Assembly: GCF_032062135.1 (NCBI RefSeq)
Contig: NC_092859.1
Coordinates: 47,783,494-47,847,493 of the forward strand
Length of the DNA stretch: 64,000 nt
Reading direction: 5' to 3'
Origin: Pyxicephalus adspersus
Lineage: Eukaryota > Chordata > Amphibia > Anura > Pyxicephalidae
Each line of letters opens with the position of its first letter. Within the stretch, counting starts at the first letter, position 1. Both the position numbers and the translations under genes were made by a program. Positions 1 through 13,224 of the stretch are shown piece after piece. The notes beneath the pieces were generated by a model. That model saw nothing but the letters and a program-made list of their open reading frames with translations, searched no databases and was not told the DNA's origin.

Positions 1-63
1 GAAAAACAGTGTACCGCTTTTGGTACAGAAATCTAGACATCAGTGTAACGCCCAGGAGATTAA
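1..63. mobile_element. 3' end of TTAA-flanked MITE, cut by window edge
   Basis: This is the terminal part of a short non-autonomous DNA transposon. It carries the internal word ACCGCTTTTGGTAC and ends CCCAGGAGA followed by TTAA at 60-63. The same order (CTTTTGGTA, then CCAGGGAAG, then TTAA) is seen at the right end of the complete copy at 63329-63549, so both lie in the same orientation. TTAA flanks are typical of piggyBac and Kolobok groups; which applies is not shown. Confidence 0.6.
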
Positions 64-1856
64 AGTGAAGGAAAAAGTAGGGTAATAAAAATCGAAAAAA
101 ATAGGAGTAAGGGCAGCCAGTTTGTACTTGTGTCTTTCCTAATATGGGGCACAATAGAAACTCACAAAATTTGCAGATTTTTATTGTAAATCCAGAGAGG
201 GTGCAGGCAACAAAGTGTCATTTGAATGCAGTCAAGTTCCAAGCTGTACTCAATAGACTTAATCTCAACTGTTAATCTGATAATTTTTCCAACACCAGAG
301 CAAACTTTCCCTTAAAGTCCAAATCCCAAATTAGAGCACCTGCAGATTTCTGTACTTTGTGGTGAGGTTTTAGGCCTTTTCAGTCTGTTAGTATCCCAAG
401 GCTTGAGTTGACCCCAAGTCCAAGTTCTCCACCAATTTAACTTTTAGTAAATAACTGCACCAGGGCTGTGATTTCCTGTTATCTTACCATGAGCAGGAAA
501 CTTCCCATGCAACAATATTCAGCCAGCTAGCATTCTCCTTGGAAAACCAAATTCTAGAATTATCCAGAATTCAATAAATTTAAACTCTAAATCCTAAAAA
601 AGGCCTCACTGTACTAAAGAAGCCTGACAATGAACTGAAATCCTACCTAATGCAAAACATGTTTAAAATTATTGTTCAATTTCAATGAAATGTTATTAAA
701 ACTATTATAAAATATATGTAATAACATAAATAGTAAGAAATTATATCAAACAATAAATAAACCCATATACAATTATGAATTTTTCTAAGTACTGTAAAAT
801 AATCATAATAAAGCAGAATTAAACTTTTGATTACTCATCTATCCCTGTTCCATCACCATTTCTCTATTAGAATGCACTATTTAAATATAGTAAACAAAAA
901 TAACTAGTGCAAAATGTGGACATGGTTTGATAAAACATTTAGTATCTCTCCTAGGGCAAAGATAGCATCTCATTCAAATAAAAAAAAATTTCTGATGCGG
1001 TATAGGAGGTGCCATTTAGGTAATAACATTTTATTCAAAGTTCTTCAAATTGGTCTTTGTTTTCAGAAGCAAAATAAGTGGATCCATATTCTATCAGTTT
1101 TCTTTATTTTTCTGGAAAAATTACTAGCTATAACATAATTTTTTTTTAACCTTTATTAGACTCTTCCCTCTCTTCACGCTATCACTGCAAATTTAAAAGA
1201 AATACAGTGATGCTGAGATAGTTGGAATTACTTGCTAGAATGGTCAGTGCACTGCATCATGTGGACCGGCATAGAGATGAAGTGTGTAAGAGCAAGATAA
1301 AGCTGCGTGTTGTAAGAAATACTATTGCTGGAAAAAAAGAAAGGCAAAAACACTTTAGAAGAAAAGATGTTGATAAACTGCATGGAAAGGCAGGCATGTA
1401 TTTTATATCTTATATAAACATTGTTCTCTTTGCTCTATTTTATATATTTAGGTGGGGGTTCGTGTTAAGGACCTCACTGGTCCTTTTACAAAATGGGTTG
1501 TTTTTAAAATAAGTTTTGTTTTCTAAAAAAGAAAATACAAAATACATTTTAAAAACTCTTAACATTCTTCAGCCTATCTGCATATTTATAACAACTACAG
1601 AACACCCCTAGTGTTGCCATGGTAACAAGCTAGAAACATTTACATGTTTGATCAGGTTAAAAAAAAGACCAAAAACAAATATAAATATAACAAATATAAA
1701 AATTGTACCTAAGGACAGTTATGCCTTTCTCGGCATCCCCTTCATTGTGTGGGATGAGTATCCCATTCACTTTGGCAAGTATATTTGCTTTCCCGGTAAT
1801 CTTTTTTTTTTTCATCCCAGACACAAATGTAAAAGGAAAAAAAAATGAATTCACGC
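64..1856. other. AT-rich unassigned DNA, no gene seen
   Basis: There are no long open frames, recognisable repeat termini or protein motifs here. The stretch at 1222-1400 has a short basic frame, but I recognise no family and see no convincing splice-site pair around it. The rest is AT-rich sequence with short A and T runs. Confidence 0.6.
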
Positions 1857-2041
1857 AGATAAAGTATAGGAGATAGAGGAGAAGGAAAATTATTATGGGG
1901 GAACCTGGGTGATACAGCAAACCTTGAACAGATACGGTCAAAGATTAAAATTTTGGCAAAGATTTGGAAATTATTTTTTGAAATCTATTCAGGTTTTCTG
2001 GTTCTCACATGATAGTCTTGGAGAGCTTTAATAAATCAGGT
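1857..2041. mobile_element. Palindromic 'CCTGATTTATTAAAGC' MITE, degenerate copy
   Basis: The right end reads CTTGGAGAGCTTTAATAAAT followed by CAGG (to 2040), the same terminus as the copies at 5765-6018 and 13225-13444. The inner words AACCTGGGTGATACAGCAAA and the ATTATTATGGG segment also match the copy at 63753-63969. The left terminus is eroded or truncated. It is a non-autonomous hairpin element with no coding capacity. Confidence 0.7.
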
Positions 2042-3004
2042 TCACCTTACCAATTGCATAGGAAGCGTAACATAGCAGAAGAAAAAAATAAAATGCGCTA
2101 TAAAGGCAAAATAGAATACACCTTTCTTATAGACATCGGGTCGAAATGTGAATAAAATATTTTCCCCATGATCTCGGATAGATCTAACTTAATATTATTT
2201 TGGAGTCTTTTTCTTATTTTATGCTCATTTAAAACTAAGTTAGGAACTGTGGTAAAGCAGACATGACTTTTTAACAAAAACATAATCTGTGCTATGAAAA
2301 CTAAAATTACCTTCTTTTATTGCAATACATTGCAAGTGTGTTGAATTGTTCGATGTTCGTTCAGCAGATAATGAAGTGATAAAGTAAATGTCCCATTTTA
2401 CAGCAGAGTTCAGATAACTAGTTTGATAAAGCGCTCAGTAAAAAATAAGGCTAGGCACATGTGAAAAAAAATAACTTATTGATTAAGTTTATGCAATTAA
2501 TAATGATGTAGTTGTAATAATAATTAATATTGATGAAGTTGAAATGCAGACATTCAAAGCCACCTAGACTATAATATTTAAATTAATGATCCCTGAAAGT
2601 AGCTAAATGTCTTTGTAGAAAACAGGATATTTTTCTGCCTTAAAACCATTTATTGGATATTCTGCTTCAGGTGAATCATCAGCATAGCTGCATTTATGCT
2701 GTAAACTGATACTGTTAGGTTAACAGTATCAGTTTACTGTGATTGACTCTTTTAAAAAAAATTGAAGACCAGATTAGCAGACATTATCCAAATGTCTTTG
2801 TGTCTGAAAGCAGAAGTATGTATTAGATTATGCATCAGCTCAGAACTGTATAAAATAATGAAATTATATAATTACATGTGATGCCATGGTTTACTATGGG
2901 GAACAGGGGCATATCTATCAATAAGGTTTCATTCCTTTTTACTGAATATATTAATGCCCAAATGCACCATTGTTTTTGAAATGCACCATTGTTTTTTTTA
3001 CTAA
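2042..3004. other. Unassigned AT-rich DNA with a perfect hairpin
   Basis: No gene is visible. The stretch contains the 17-bp-arm hairpin at 2701-2737 and a 19-bp near-tandem duplication (AATGCACCATTGTTTTT twice) at about 2957-2997. Confidence 0.6.
2701..2737. repeat. Perfect 17-bp inverted repeat with 3-nt spacer
   Basis: GTAAACTGATACTGTTA (2701-2717) is followed by GGT and then by its exact reverse complement (2721-2737). A transcript would form a stable short hairpin. The tiny loop and short arms do not look like a normal microRNA precursor, and no known element terminus was recognised. It may be a relic of a MITE or a template-switch product. Confidence 0.8.
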
Positions 3005-3494
3005 TACAGGTAGTCGCAGTGTTACTTATGAGATAGGGACTGTAGGTGTGTTCTTAAGTTGAATTTGTATGTAAGTCGGAACACGTACATTATTTTAATA
3101 AATGCTATTAGGACAGATGTTTGTCTCAACATATTAGGCAGCGTGGTGTCAGTTACTGTATAAAATCCTTATTATGAGTTAGTCACAAACAAAGCAAAAA
3201 AAAAAACTTTTAGAGTCTAGACATTTCTTAACTTCTGGAGCAAGTTGTGCTTTGATAAGCAAAAAGAAACAACTGCAGAGTTTGTCTTGGTCATTAAAGA
3301 GTTACAAAATGTTACAGATCAGCTCTACTCTGAAGATCATCCACAACCTCAGCTGTTTAGCAAAAGATTTCTTCTGAAAGTCATGCAAACAGCCCCCCTC
3401 CAGCATCTGTCCTGCACATGAGCAACAGGGAAGCCCTGTTCATATCTAGGAGTCATCCGTATGTCAGATGTCCTTAACCCAGGGACTACCTGTA
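3005..3494. mobile_element. TA-flanked Tigger/pogo-like non-autonomous element
   Basis: The element starts TACAGGTAGTCGCAG and ends GGGACTACCTGTA, so CAGGTAGTC is an inverted terminus and TA lies at both ends, as expected for Tc1/mariner/pogo insertions. The inner termini (ACTTATGAG... and ...ATGTCCTTAACCCAGG) resemble 'CAGGTAGTCCC' Tigger-like elements. There is no transposase frame, so it would depend on an enzyme supplied elsewhere. Confidence 0.7.
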
Positions 3495-5764
3495 TTGTAC
3501 CAGGCCTAGCAGACTTAATAAATTAGCAATATTATTGCTTTACCTTTTTTCACATAAACCAAAATTTTGCTATGGTCTGCTCAACTCTTTGAGTGATTTC
3601 TGCTTATATCATCCAATAAAACTAGGGACTTGCAAGAACACCTTTATTTCCCCATTTTTATATATAGAACAACAATTGTTTTGTAGTATTTTTTCTTTTA
3701 AAAGCGTTTTAAAGAAAAAAAGGCTAAACTCATCCCCTTCGGTCTTTACCGATGCGGCAGAAAAGACTAATGCGCAGAGCCTCCTGGGATACGTGACGTG
3801 AGAGATGGGGCATGCGCAGAAGGGGCTTTTTAGGCATTGAAAAAAAAGGGCGCAGGGAGATTGGCACACTTTTTTTTGTGCAGTGCAAGATCAGGTGAAG
3901 TAGCCAGAAGTAGGAAGAAGATAATAGATAGCGGTGCCTGCCTGGTGTGATGGGACCGAATTGAGGATGCCTCTGGAGGGATCGAGGGCACTACAGTAGT
4001 AAAGGAAAGAGGTTTTTTTTTATTTTAATAATAATTCTGCTTTAAGTGGAGTACTGCTCAGTAAAAAAAATGGGCTCACAAACAGCAATAAAGACATCAC
4101 AGGTTCTAATCCCTTTCATTTTCACTCTCTTAAAATATTTCTGCATATTTACACTTATTGCAGATTCCCCCCCACTTCCTCTCTTGGTATTAAAGTCACT
4201 CTGTAAAATTAGGAGGTCAAGAAAATTGGCACAGATGGTTCTAACCTTTTCCCTCCCTATCCAAAACAATAAAAAGGTTTAGCTAGAGTTTTGTTCAGAG
4301 TCATAAACGTATTACATTTTAGTAGGAGTTTCATTTAATGGTCCAGTAAAAAAAGAATCTAGTATAGTTACAGAGAGGAAACCAGGATAAAAATATAAAA
4401 CACCACCTGGGCATTCTCAACTCCAGCACTCCCTCTGGGATTGGGAACCTGAACAAGTGTTCTTCCAGGCTCTGTTTGCAGGTCCTAGTTTGTGTTTCCT
4501 AATCCTGATACTTTGGAATATTGACCCCGACTCTGTCCTGACCATTCTTGATTTTCACCTTCCCTGACCTTGGCTCGTCCAATTGGTCCTACCCAGTCCG
4601 CAGTGACCATGAGTGACATGACTCTCTGCAAAGCAAGGTTGGGGACTTTCTTCATGAACACTTTAATGAACTCCAGTCTGACCCCTACCTATGGGTATAG
4701 GATAAACATCCATCACAGGTAATTGTTTTCTACTTACCTGTGAATACAGGAAAATGCTCCTGGCAGCAGAATGTGATAGCCATTCAACCAACTAGCAACA
4801 GCTCTAATACAAAAATAACTTAACCTCTGACTGACAGATCAGTACAAAAATAAAACTAGGGTCACTTCCTTTACTAAAGAGTCCACACCTCCCTTTGCCT
4901 AACTTCAGTTCCATGTTTGTTTGGCTGTTCAGACAAAATTTTTATTTGGCTGTGGTTGTCCCGGGCAGTCCTGTAATTAGCACAAACAGCAGGCAGGCGC
5001 TATCTGTTGTATACTGAAAATTAGCTAACTAAAGTTAGATTAAACAGCAGCTTTTTCTGTTCTGGTGACACCAAATCAGTGTCATTAGTCATTGAAATTC
5101 AAACAGCCACAGTACACACCTTCTAATTATATAATAATTATATATTATATAAACCTCAAAGATCTGAATAGTAGAATAGTTACCACTGTCTACTTTTAAT
5201 CAATAATTGAATTCAGAGTTGGTGTTTTTTAATAGGAAACTTTTTTGTGAATTGTGACTTCCAGCTGTTTTTGTTTTATGATTAATGAAATGCCATCCAT
5301 CAATTTAATTTACAGATTCTTTTTTGTCACAGATTTCTGTTTGTCATTCATGGCTAAGTCTAATTCATGAAATGAATATTTGAGTTTATATATAATTTAA
5401 AAAGTTATTCAGAGAACCTTTAGGGGCCAGGCAACATCTGTTCTACCAAAACAGAAACTGTTCCACCCAACTACAGTTCAACAAATAAAGGGAAATTCAA
5501 GGGTATAGCATCTAATTTTGAAATGTGTCACATTCTACTTTGAAATGTTTCACAGATCTGGCGTGAGCAAAGTAAATCGGGCTACAGGTTATGTGCCTTG
5601 AACATTATGCTCTCTCTACATTGCCTTCAAACTTCTGTTGTGAGAAATAAGGAGTTTGACACCACTGCCCTCTCTTGAATATTGTTACATAGTACGTATA
5701 TTCTAAATTTTTCTGAATATGCTTGATTTTATCTCATGTTGGACAAAAAGTAATGCTTTCCAAT
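3495..5764. other. Unassigned DNA, one GC-richer patch
   Basis: No gene is seen. About 3735-4000 is richer in CG and includes GGGCATGCGCAGAAGGGG and CCTCCTGGGATACGTGACG, wording I associate with dispersed frog repeats but cannot assign. The possible LTR fragment at 4400-4725 is listed separately. Confidence 0.45.
4400..4725. mobile_element. Possible LTR-retrotransposon fragment
   Basis: This stretch is rich in CCTGAC/CTGACC words, with TTTGCAGGTCCTAGTTTGTG, CGACTCTGTCCTGACC and CTTGGCTCG. The composition contrasts with the AT-rich flanks and resembles the long terminal repeats of amphibian gypsy-like elements as I remember them. No TG...CA ends or target duplications were located, so the assignment is weak. 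Confidence 0.3.
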
Positions 5765-6018
5765 CAATGGACCTGATTTATTAAAGCTCTCCAAGTCTGG
5801 AGAGGATACACTTTCATCAGTGAAGCTGGGTGATCCAGCAAACCTGGAATGGATCTGGTCCAGATTTGAAAACATTTACTGACAAATAGCTAATGACTTT
5901 TAAGAAATCATTCCAGGTTTGCTGGATCACCTAGCTTTACTTATGAAAATGTATCCTCTCCAAATGTATCCTCTCCTTAAAGCTCGCCTTAAGGAGCTTT
6001 AATAAATCAGGGCCAATG
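5765..6018. mobile_element. Palindromic 'CCTGATTTATTAAAGC' MITE, full copy
   Basis: The arms are near-complementary. The left arm reads CAATGGACCTGATTTATTAA, then CTCTCCAAG and the GGAGAGGATACACTTTCATC block. The right arm returns TTAATAAATCAGGGCCAATG. The inner blocks (AAGCTGGGTGATCCAGCAAA on the left, TTTGCTGGATCACCTAGCTT on the right) also pair, so the whole element folds on itself. A short duplication of the right-end words (AATGTATCCTCTCC twice, 5948-5975) is present. Clear target duplications were not found. Confidence 0.85.
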
Positions 6019-9000
6019 ACGCCTAAAATGCATCTAAACATTTAATATAAAACATTGCTATCAGGTAGATGCTTCTGGTAGGAAAGATTTTACAGAGACT
6101 GTTTACATGTCTGCAAGCAAATAAAAAATGTATGCGTATGTGAACGTCGGTGCACTTACCTAAATATTTTACAGTAAAGGTTGCACAATTGTCATTCGAC
6201 TTCATTCAACGATATAAACTATATGGAAAAAAAATTTTTGGGTGAGTCAAACAAATTAGGATATTTTATTCATAAGTCAACTGTAAAAAAATGTAATGTT
6301 TTAATGTTCGGTTGCAATTCTAACTACCCACATTACAACCTTCATTTAAATCTATTTTTTCCTGCATTCTAAAGTAGAATTTTATTTTGGTACCAGTAAA
6401 CCTTAAATTTGCTAGAATATACAATCAGACTATTTCACGGTACCAGCTGAAGCCTTTTACATATACTCAAATGTTAAACTGTTCTTATACTTAAACTAAA
6501 CCAAACATATAGCTGCACATGTTCCTGAAGTGTTCAAAGGTTAAATTATTATTATTATTTTTCTTAATTTATCCAGTCTTCAATTACATCAAACCAATTG
6601 TATACACAGATATATCCTGTTTCAGAATGACACATACTCAGTTCAGATGCAGCAATGCTGTTTTTTTTTATTGCTATTTGTCTGGGAGCAATTAATGGTG
6701 TGGTTTTCCACCACAAGTTTAAATGAGCCCTTAGCCTTACTGTTCTTTACAGGTGGAACTCTAGCTTCACTGGCTGGTGGAAAACCGTGCTGCTCTTTCA
6801 GTTCCTTCCCATCACATACACTCTTTAACTCTGAATTTTTTTTTTAAAGCATGGCATCATGCACACTTTCTGTGTGATGCCAAAACTCCTACGAGATACA
6901 ATGACTGTGCTGCTGGGTTGTCCATCACAGCTACTGCATCCTGGGTGCCGCATATAAATTACTTACAACCAGTTTCATCAGTAGCTGATGAGCCCACCAC
7001 CTCCATGTGCACATTAAAAGTTTGGATTTTATTTCAGCAGTTTTATGTTGATGGTGACTGTGCAGTGTGATTGGTACTGCAAACATATGAAAAAGCATTC
7101 ATTTTAATGTAAATGAGAAAGGGTATTGCCAGGGAGCATCTTCCCTCCTCCCCCTGCGCATTGGCATATGTGCAACAAGACTGTGAATTTCTACAATTGA
7201 TTTGCTGTGTTCCATTTTGAGCTAGGTGATTGGCAGTGAGCGTTTTTCATGAATTGTAAGGAAGTAGTGGGAACTACTACAGTGTATCTGGTTTGGAAAC
7301 CCAATTAACTCACAGCATCTGGTTTACTGTCTTGTACATTCATATTTAAGCAAAGTTGTGTGTATTAGATTAGACAGGCGCAATGTCTACATATTAACAG
7401 TCACTATTTTTGTTATGCATTACCAGACTCCTACCTACAGCTACTGAACAGCAAAGTAAAATAAATCATGGGTGGTTTTTCCATCATTTGCAGAATAGAA
7501 AACCTCAGATAAATGTTAAAAGATCAAAAGATGCTGCACACTGATTTCTATAATTGTAAGGTTTAGCCATATACATAGTCAGTAAATGTACCCTAAAGCT
7601 AAATTCCGACTGGTGGTTTACCATCCATTCAACCACACTCCCAAAAACTCCTATTCACCACATGGAAGCAATTGCATTTGTGTTGTGTTTGCAGGAGGAA
7701 GAACTGTGCCACAAACTCATGGCAATGCATGTAGTTTATTATGTACTTGCAAATGGCTAACCAAGAATTTTTAAACCACATGTATAAAAGCCTTAACATA
7801 TCATTCACTATTAGAAGGGATAGAACAGTTCCACATATGCTACAGTTAGCAATGCACCCCTAAACTTCTTTTAGTCTTAAAGGTGCCTGTTGGGATTTTT
7901 ACATCATCATGGGGATACCCCATCAACTTCCTCCAATTACTGGATTGCATTGATTGCGTCATCAGGTCAGGGAACAGGAGAAGGTATAAAGTGAGAGTCT
8001 GCACTGCCACTAATACGAACTAACACTACTAACACTGTGCAAGCAATGACAAAAAGGATCAAGGCAAAAGAACAACTGAACAAAGCCTTTAGTTAGTGAC
8101 ATATTGTTCACAACTGTCTTGTCTTCCTGCCTCAATGAGGTTTCCCAAATTTACATCCACTTTAAACTAAAGCAACACTGTCAGTCGCTTTTTTAATGGC
8201 AGTTCAAGACGAGATATTTCACTCATCATACAGAGGACAAGTGTCTCCTACCTTCATTTTGATCTAGCCTTTGCTTCTGTCTTTATCAGACTCCTCAGCA
8301 TTCAACTGGACTAAGCAATTACTGTGCCCCTACCTTTCACTGTAATTCTCTTTCTCAACTCTTTAATTCTGTACTTGCGTGCTAAGACATTCGTTATAAA
8401 CATTAAATGACAAGGGGGGGGGGGGGTATTAAGAGGTAAAGAATTATTTTAAGCTTTAGGATAAAATGGACCTATACTCACAAAAACCCAATATTGGTGC
8501 ACTTCAAATGCAGATGGTATTTATAAAATGTCTGTAAATCTTTAATTGTATATTCCCCCTTCATGACATTGTAGCAGGAACTTTTGGAACCTGTGGAGGC
8601 AAAATGTATATTCGGAAAGCCTATTTCACTGCAAGCTTCCCGAAATTACCTCCTCCCCATCATGGCTATAGAAGAATGTGGAGCTGGCAGATACAGACGA
8701 AGAATGCCAACACTAAAAACTTTGTTCTTGTAAAAGTATGTGCAAAAGAGCACTAACCAACTGGGGAACCAGCAACTAAGATGGCAGAGCCAGAAGCAAG
8801 GAACACATTTTTTAATAAGTTGGAATCTCAATGGGGGTTCCATTAAAATATATTAGTTGGCTGCAATGCACAAGGAATAACTAGTAAGTTGCACATACTA
8901 TTAAAATTCTATTCCATCCAGAGTGCAGGTCTTTGTAGGTTAGGAGTTCAGAAAGTTAAAGAATGAAGTTGCAGTACATACATTTTTTATACACAAAACC

Positions 9001-10196
9001 ACTACATGCCAGAGTGGGGACCTAACATACTAATGTTGTTAGCACAGGAGGGAGCCTGAAGCTACATTTTTCAGGGAAAATAAGAATTTTAGGCTGGTAA
9101 TTTCTTTTTATTTACCAATTCCAGTGAACTGTTTAAGATAATTTTAACATTTGAATAAAGCTCTACTTTACCATTACCATGCAACACCTCTGTAAACAAA
9201 ATAATACCTATATGATGTCACTTTTTTTTTTTTTTACTAAAACATTGTATACAGTTTAGTATGAAAAAAAAATCTACACTGACAAAAAACAGAACATTTG
9301 GAGATATACAAAACAAATCAAAGTTTTCCTGCAGACTGAAGAAAGCATTTATTAGACATAATCATTTACAAAATGAACACTTGGTGCCTTGTGAAACAAG
9401 GGAAGGGAGCCTATTACTCCAGCAGTTTATGTCTTCCGTGAACCTGCAAGTGCTGCTTGAGCATCTGGTAATTTGTGCCTTCAGGGAAATGAAACTGCAG
9501 GGTCTTACTGACTTCAGTGCTGCCAATAGCACTATGGGGACTTATAAATAAACAGGCTCATCATAAATGGTCATGTAAATAATCACGGCACAATTACTAT
9601 TCTTGTTGCGAGCAGTATAAGTTATCGGATATGCACAATGAATGCATTTTGTAGTCAATATTTATGTGCCTCTAATGCTTCGAATGGAGTGCGCATTAAA
9701 TGTTATGCGACAGAGTGTGTGTGAAATTCCGACTACGCTTATAAAATGCTTTGCTAAACTACATAACTACATTCAAAAACAAAACAAATATTTTGCGGTT
9801 CCTTTTTTTTTTTTTTTTTTTTTTTACATTTTTAGCAGAGATTACCTGTTGACCTTGCCATAAATGCAGTGCCCATATAACTGTGAGACTAATGGCAATT
9901 TTATTCTAAACTATTTATTCCATCATCTAAAACATAATGATTATAACCAAAGACAGACAAGTCCACCCTGGGTGACAACCATTGCTCCCTTGATAGAGAG
10001 GAGAATTGATTGCAGTCATCAAGAGGCAGGATGTGTGTTATTTGCATAACTTCCAGATATAAATATATTTAAAAAAAAAAATGTAACGAGCATTCCTCTT
10101 CAGATGCAAAATTAAAATAAATAGATAAATGGGCTGTCTCCTACTTTAGGACTCATAAAAAGAAAGTGTTAAAAAAGAGTACCACAAGCATTAAAA

Positions 10197-10254
<58 letters not shown>

Positions 10255-11098
10255 CATATATATCAGCTGGATTGAAAGGGCTGCTTTCACAGTAAGTGTG
10301 GCAAAACCCAGTGTACATTAGCTTGAGCTAAGAGAAAAGCTACACACACTTCACTTCCAATCTGCTATATAAAAGTAGGGTGTTTCTGGAAAAGGTTACA
10401 TCTTCCCTGAAGTTCTCTTTTAGATATATTCATTTAGAAGCTCAAGTGTTCTGCTGTGTTCACCTTCAGCTTCTGAATGTAATCAATAACAGGCTCCATG
10501 GTAAATCAGAAAAATATTTTATGAAGATATTCTGTACGAATCAAACCAGTAAGCTACAAATGGCATATTTGAATTTCACAAAATGTGCATTGACCAAATA
10601 TGTGTCATGGTAATTTCCATTGAAATAAAAGCATTCCCTAATAAGCTTATTGTTAAAATGGATGTCTAACATTTTTCTTGCCTAAGGATTTGTGAGTGAT
10701 CAGTAATTATTTTGTTGCACACACAGTTAGGATCATTTCTACTACCTTCATGGCCTTTAAGCAATGCTCAGACCGGTGGTAGGGTAGTGATTTTGTTACC
10801 ACTTTGTCACACCACTGAACATATTTTGTCCCATCCAAGGCTGCCCATTGGGAATGAATGGGAGTGCCAGTGAGAGGATTCATACCACGTACTGTCACCC
10901 CATGTAAAATGTTCAAACACTTCCTAATTAACCAGGGCAGTGTTGTGGGTGACATAGCAGGTGCCGGGAGCCATATGGGAATGTCTGTTCCTGTGGCCAG
11001 CCCTAACTTAGTCTTACTGTTTCTTGGATCACTTCACTACTAGTGGGACAGAGGTGATAATGATGATTTTTTGTCCAATAAACAGGGAAAGAGGATAA
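6019..11098. other. Long unassigned stretch, no gene seen
   Basis: Short open frames are at chance level and none carries a recognisable domain. The stretch holds homopolymers (13 Gs at 8414-8426, a long T run near 9808-9826) and the A/TA microsatellite at 10193-10251. I saw no transposon termini; old diverged repeats may be present. Confidence 0.55.
10193..10251. repeat. (A)22 followed by (TA)18 microsatellite
   Basis: A run of 22 A (10193-10214) passes directly into 18 TA units. The A run followed by TA expansion could descend from a retroposon poly(A) tail, but no SINE or LINE body is recognisable upstream. Confidence 0.95.
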
Positions 11099-11436
11099 GG
11101 CTAGATACACACGTGCAATAATTATCGTTTGAAAACGAACGGTCAACGATTATTCCCGAATATTATTATTGAACGATCGTTCAATTGTGCACAATTCTGT
11201 GCATGCAGTAATGATACAATTGTTGAAATATAATATTAAATATGAACGATTGTTCAAACGATGCAGTAAGTGACATGTACAGGAGAAAATGTATCACAGA
11301 ACAATCCACGATCACTGAACGACCATACACACAATAGATTAAGAATGATCATTGTCCAATCACATCCACCGGTAGTTCGTTTCCAGCGAGATTCCTCATT
11401 CGTCGGCGTCGTTGACCAGTCATTGTGCAAATACAT
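11099..11436. mobile_element. CpG-type 'GGCTACGTACACACGTGCAA' MITE, diverged copy
   Basis: The left end reads GGCTAGATACACACGTGCAA followed by TAATTATCGTTTG, matching the termini at 30165-30494 and 38206-38262. The interior is rich in AACGATCGTTCAA and GAACGA/TCGTTC words, as in the copy at 25973-26394. The right terminus is not clear, so the end coordinate is approximate. It is non-coding. Confidence 0.7.
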
Positions 11437-13224
11437 TGCTGCTCATCTTCTGCTGCTACTTTACCATTCATTCAGCAAGCATTCCTTAAATATAATGATT
11501 ATGCTTTGGTCAATTTTTTTGTTTTTGCATTTTACGCTCCAGTGGGCATTCTCTCTATTTTCGGTCCCAGAGATAGGAAATTTCTAAAACGTAAATGGAA
11601 ATCTCCCTCTTGTGATCAGAACAGGAAGATAAATGCCCCAACCCTCAGCTCTTGTTTAGATAACAACTGTAAGATTGTTTTATTTCACATAACCACTTAT
11701 CTCCATGACCGTGGCCTTGTAAGACATATAAAGAGGGAGAGTTGCCAGGGGTTCTTGAATTGCCTCTTGCTTTAATCCTTACTAATATGCCAATTACTTG
11801 TTTCTAAACTGATGGCTCTTAGATGAGCCATTGGAATGGATGTCTGCCATTTCACTGTTGAGGATGAGCTGTCGTCAATGACGTCTATGATGTCTATAAT
11901 ATTGAACAATGCCTCTGTGTTTATGGACAAAAAACAATTAACCAAGTAATGAAGAAACTAGAATTTTCAGAAAAATATTAGTAATGACAGACTGTATTAC
12001 AGATTTGTAAATCCCTGGGGAGTTCAGAAGAAACATAGCTTGTAAGTCTATAACTTAGCCTTTTGATCAGAGGGCCCTGTACAATGGCCTACTTTTCTTT
12101 TATTAAAAAATAAATTACCATATTTAAAATGTTCCAGGGTACAAAAGATGTAATATATCATAGAGATATAAGAATTCTATTTTGCTTCATCTAACATAGA
12201 CCAAACACCTCAAAGCTTATTTGTTGCAATATAGTCATGCAAACTGAATTAGAAACAAGGGAAATAAAGCACCAACTGGTAATTTCTCCCTTTTAAAACA
12301 ATCTGTTTTAGGTGCAATACACAACTGTATCATTATAATCTAGATGTAAAGCATTACATTCATGCAAGACACAAATAAGGCAACATAAAATAGAGCTGGC
12401 ATTAAAGAGCCAATACAAAGCTATAAATGAGTTCCATACATCAATGTAATAAGATAAGCCTTGAAAGCTATTTTGCCATGGGAATCTTAAATTACAGCAA
12501 TCTGGAGACTTCCAGAATCAAGATTGGAAAACAAGATGTAGGATTTGCTATCTAAAGAGAATGTTTCATTAACAACAAAAGTATTGTTTACCTGGTTAAA
12601 CATGTAAGAAAATGTTGGCGCATCGATGGAATGTTTAACCTTGCATTTGTTCTAGTGTTACTAGATGACCATTCAAATGGTTATAAATCTTGAAAGCCAA
12701 TTCTTCCAAAAGTAATAGGATCAGAAGTTTTGGTTTATTTATTTATTTTGTTTAGATTTAAAAATGCTGTTGGGTCAATGCTTTTGCTTTAATGTTTTTA
12801 TTCACTACAATAAGCTTATCATTCAATGCAGTGTACTGCAGTGTGCAGTGTGGCACATTGCAGTGATGAGGGTCTTTTTTGGGATTATTGGGATTTTGTT
12901 GCTTCCTTTTTTTTGGGGGGGGGGGGGGGTTGTGCAAGGTTTCCCTTTTAAAAAATGAAAACAAAAAAGTATTTTTTATTTCATTAGCCATGGAAGACTG
13001 CATAATCCTCTTAGATATAACTTCTTTTAACCTAACTTCTAATACAAGTCCTACCAGCCCCCCCACTAATATGTAATGCCCTACCTGATAACATTCCTAA
13101 CAACTACCTCCCCATATTCAATAACAATTATAAAACAAAATACTGTCCCTTTTTTACTAGGATCCATACATATTTTTAGTATTTATAAAAAGCAGTAAAA
13201 TTAGTAGGTTTACAAAAATTCAGA
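11437..13224. other. Unassigned DNA, no gene seen
   Basis: No coding or repeat signature is recognised, apart from a 15-G run (12915-12929) next to a T run and small GTGCAGTGTG/ACTGCAGTGTG repeats near 12827-12852. Short frames across the G run are compositional artefacts. Confidence 0.55.

Noticed and set aside
1222..1512. 96-codon basic frame as a host exon
   Set aside because: It has no recognisable domain, no convincing acceptor/donor pair and a hydrophobic, AT-driven second half.
12758..13076. Overlapping frames around the G run as coding
   Set aside because: Gly/Pro-rich peptides come from the 15-G homopolymer.
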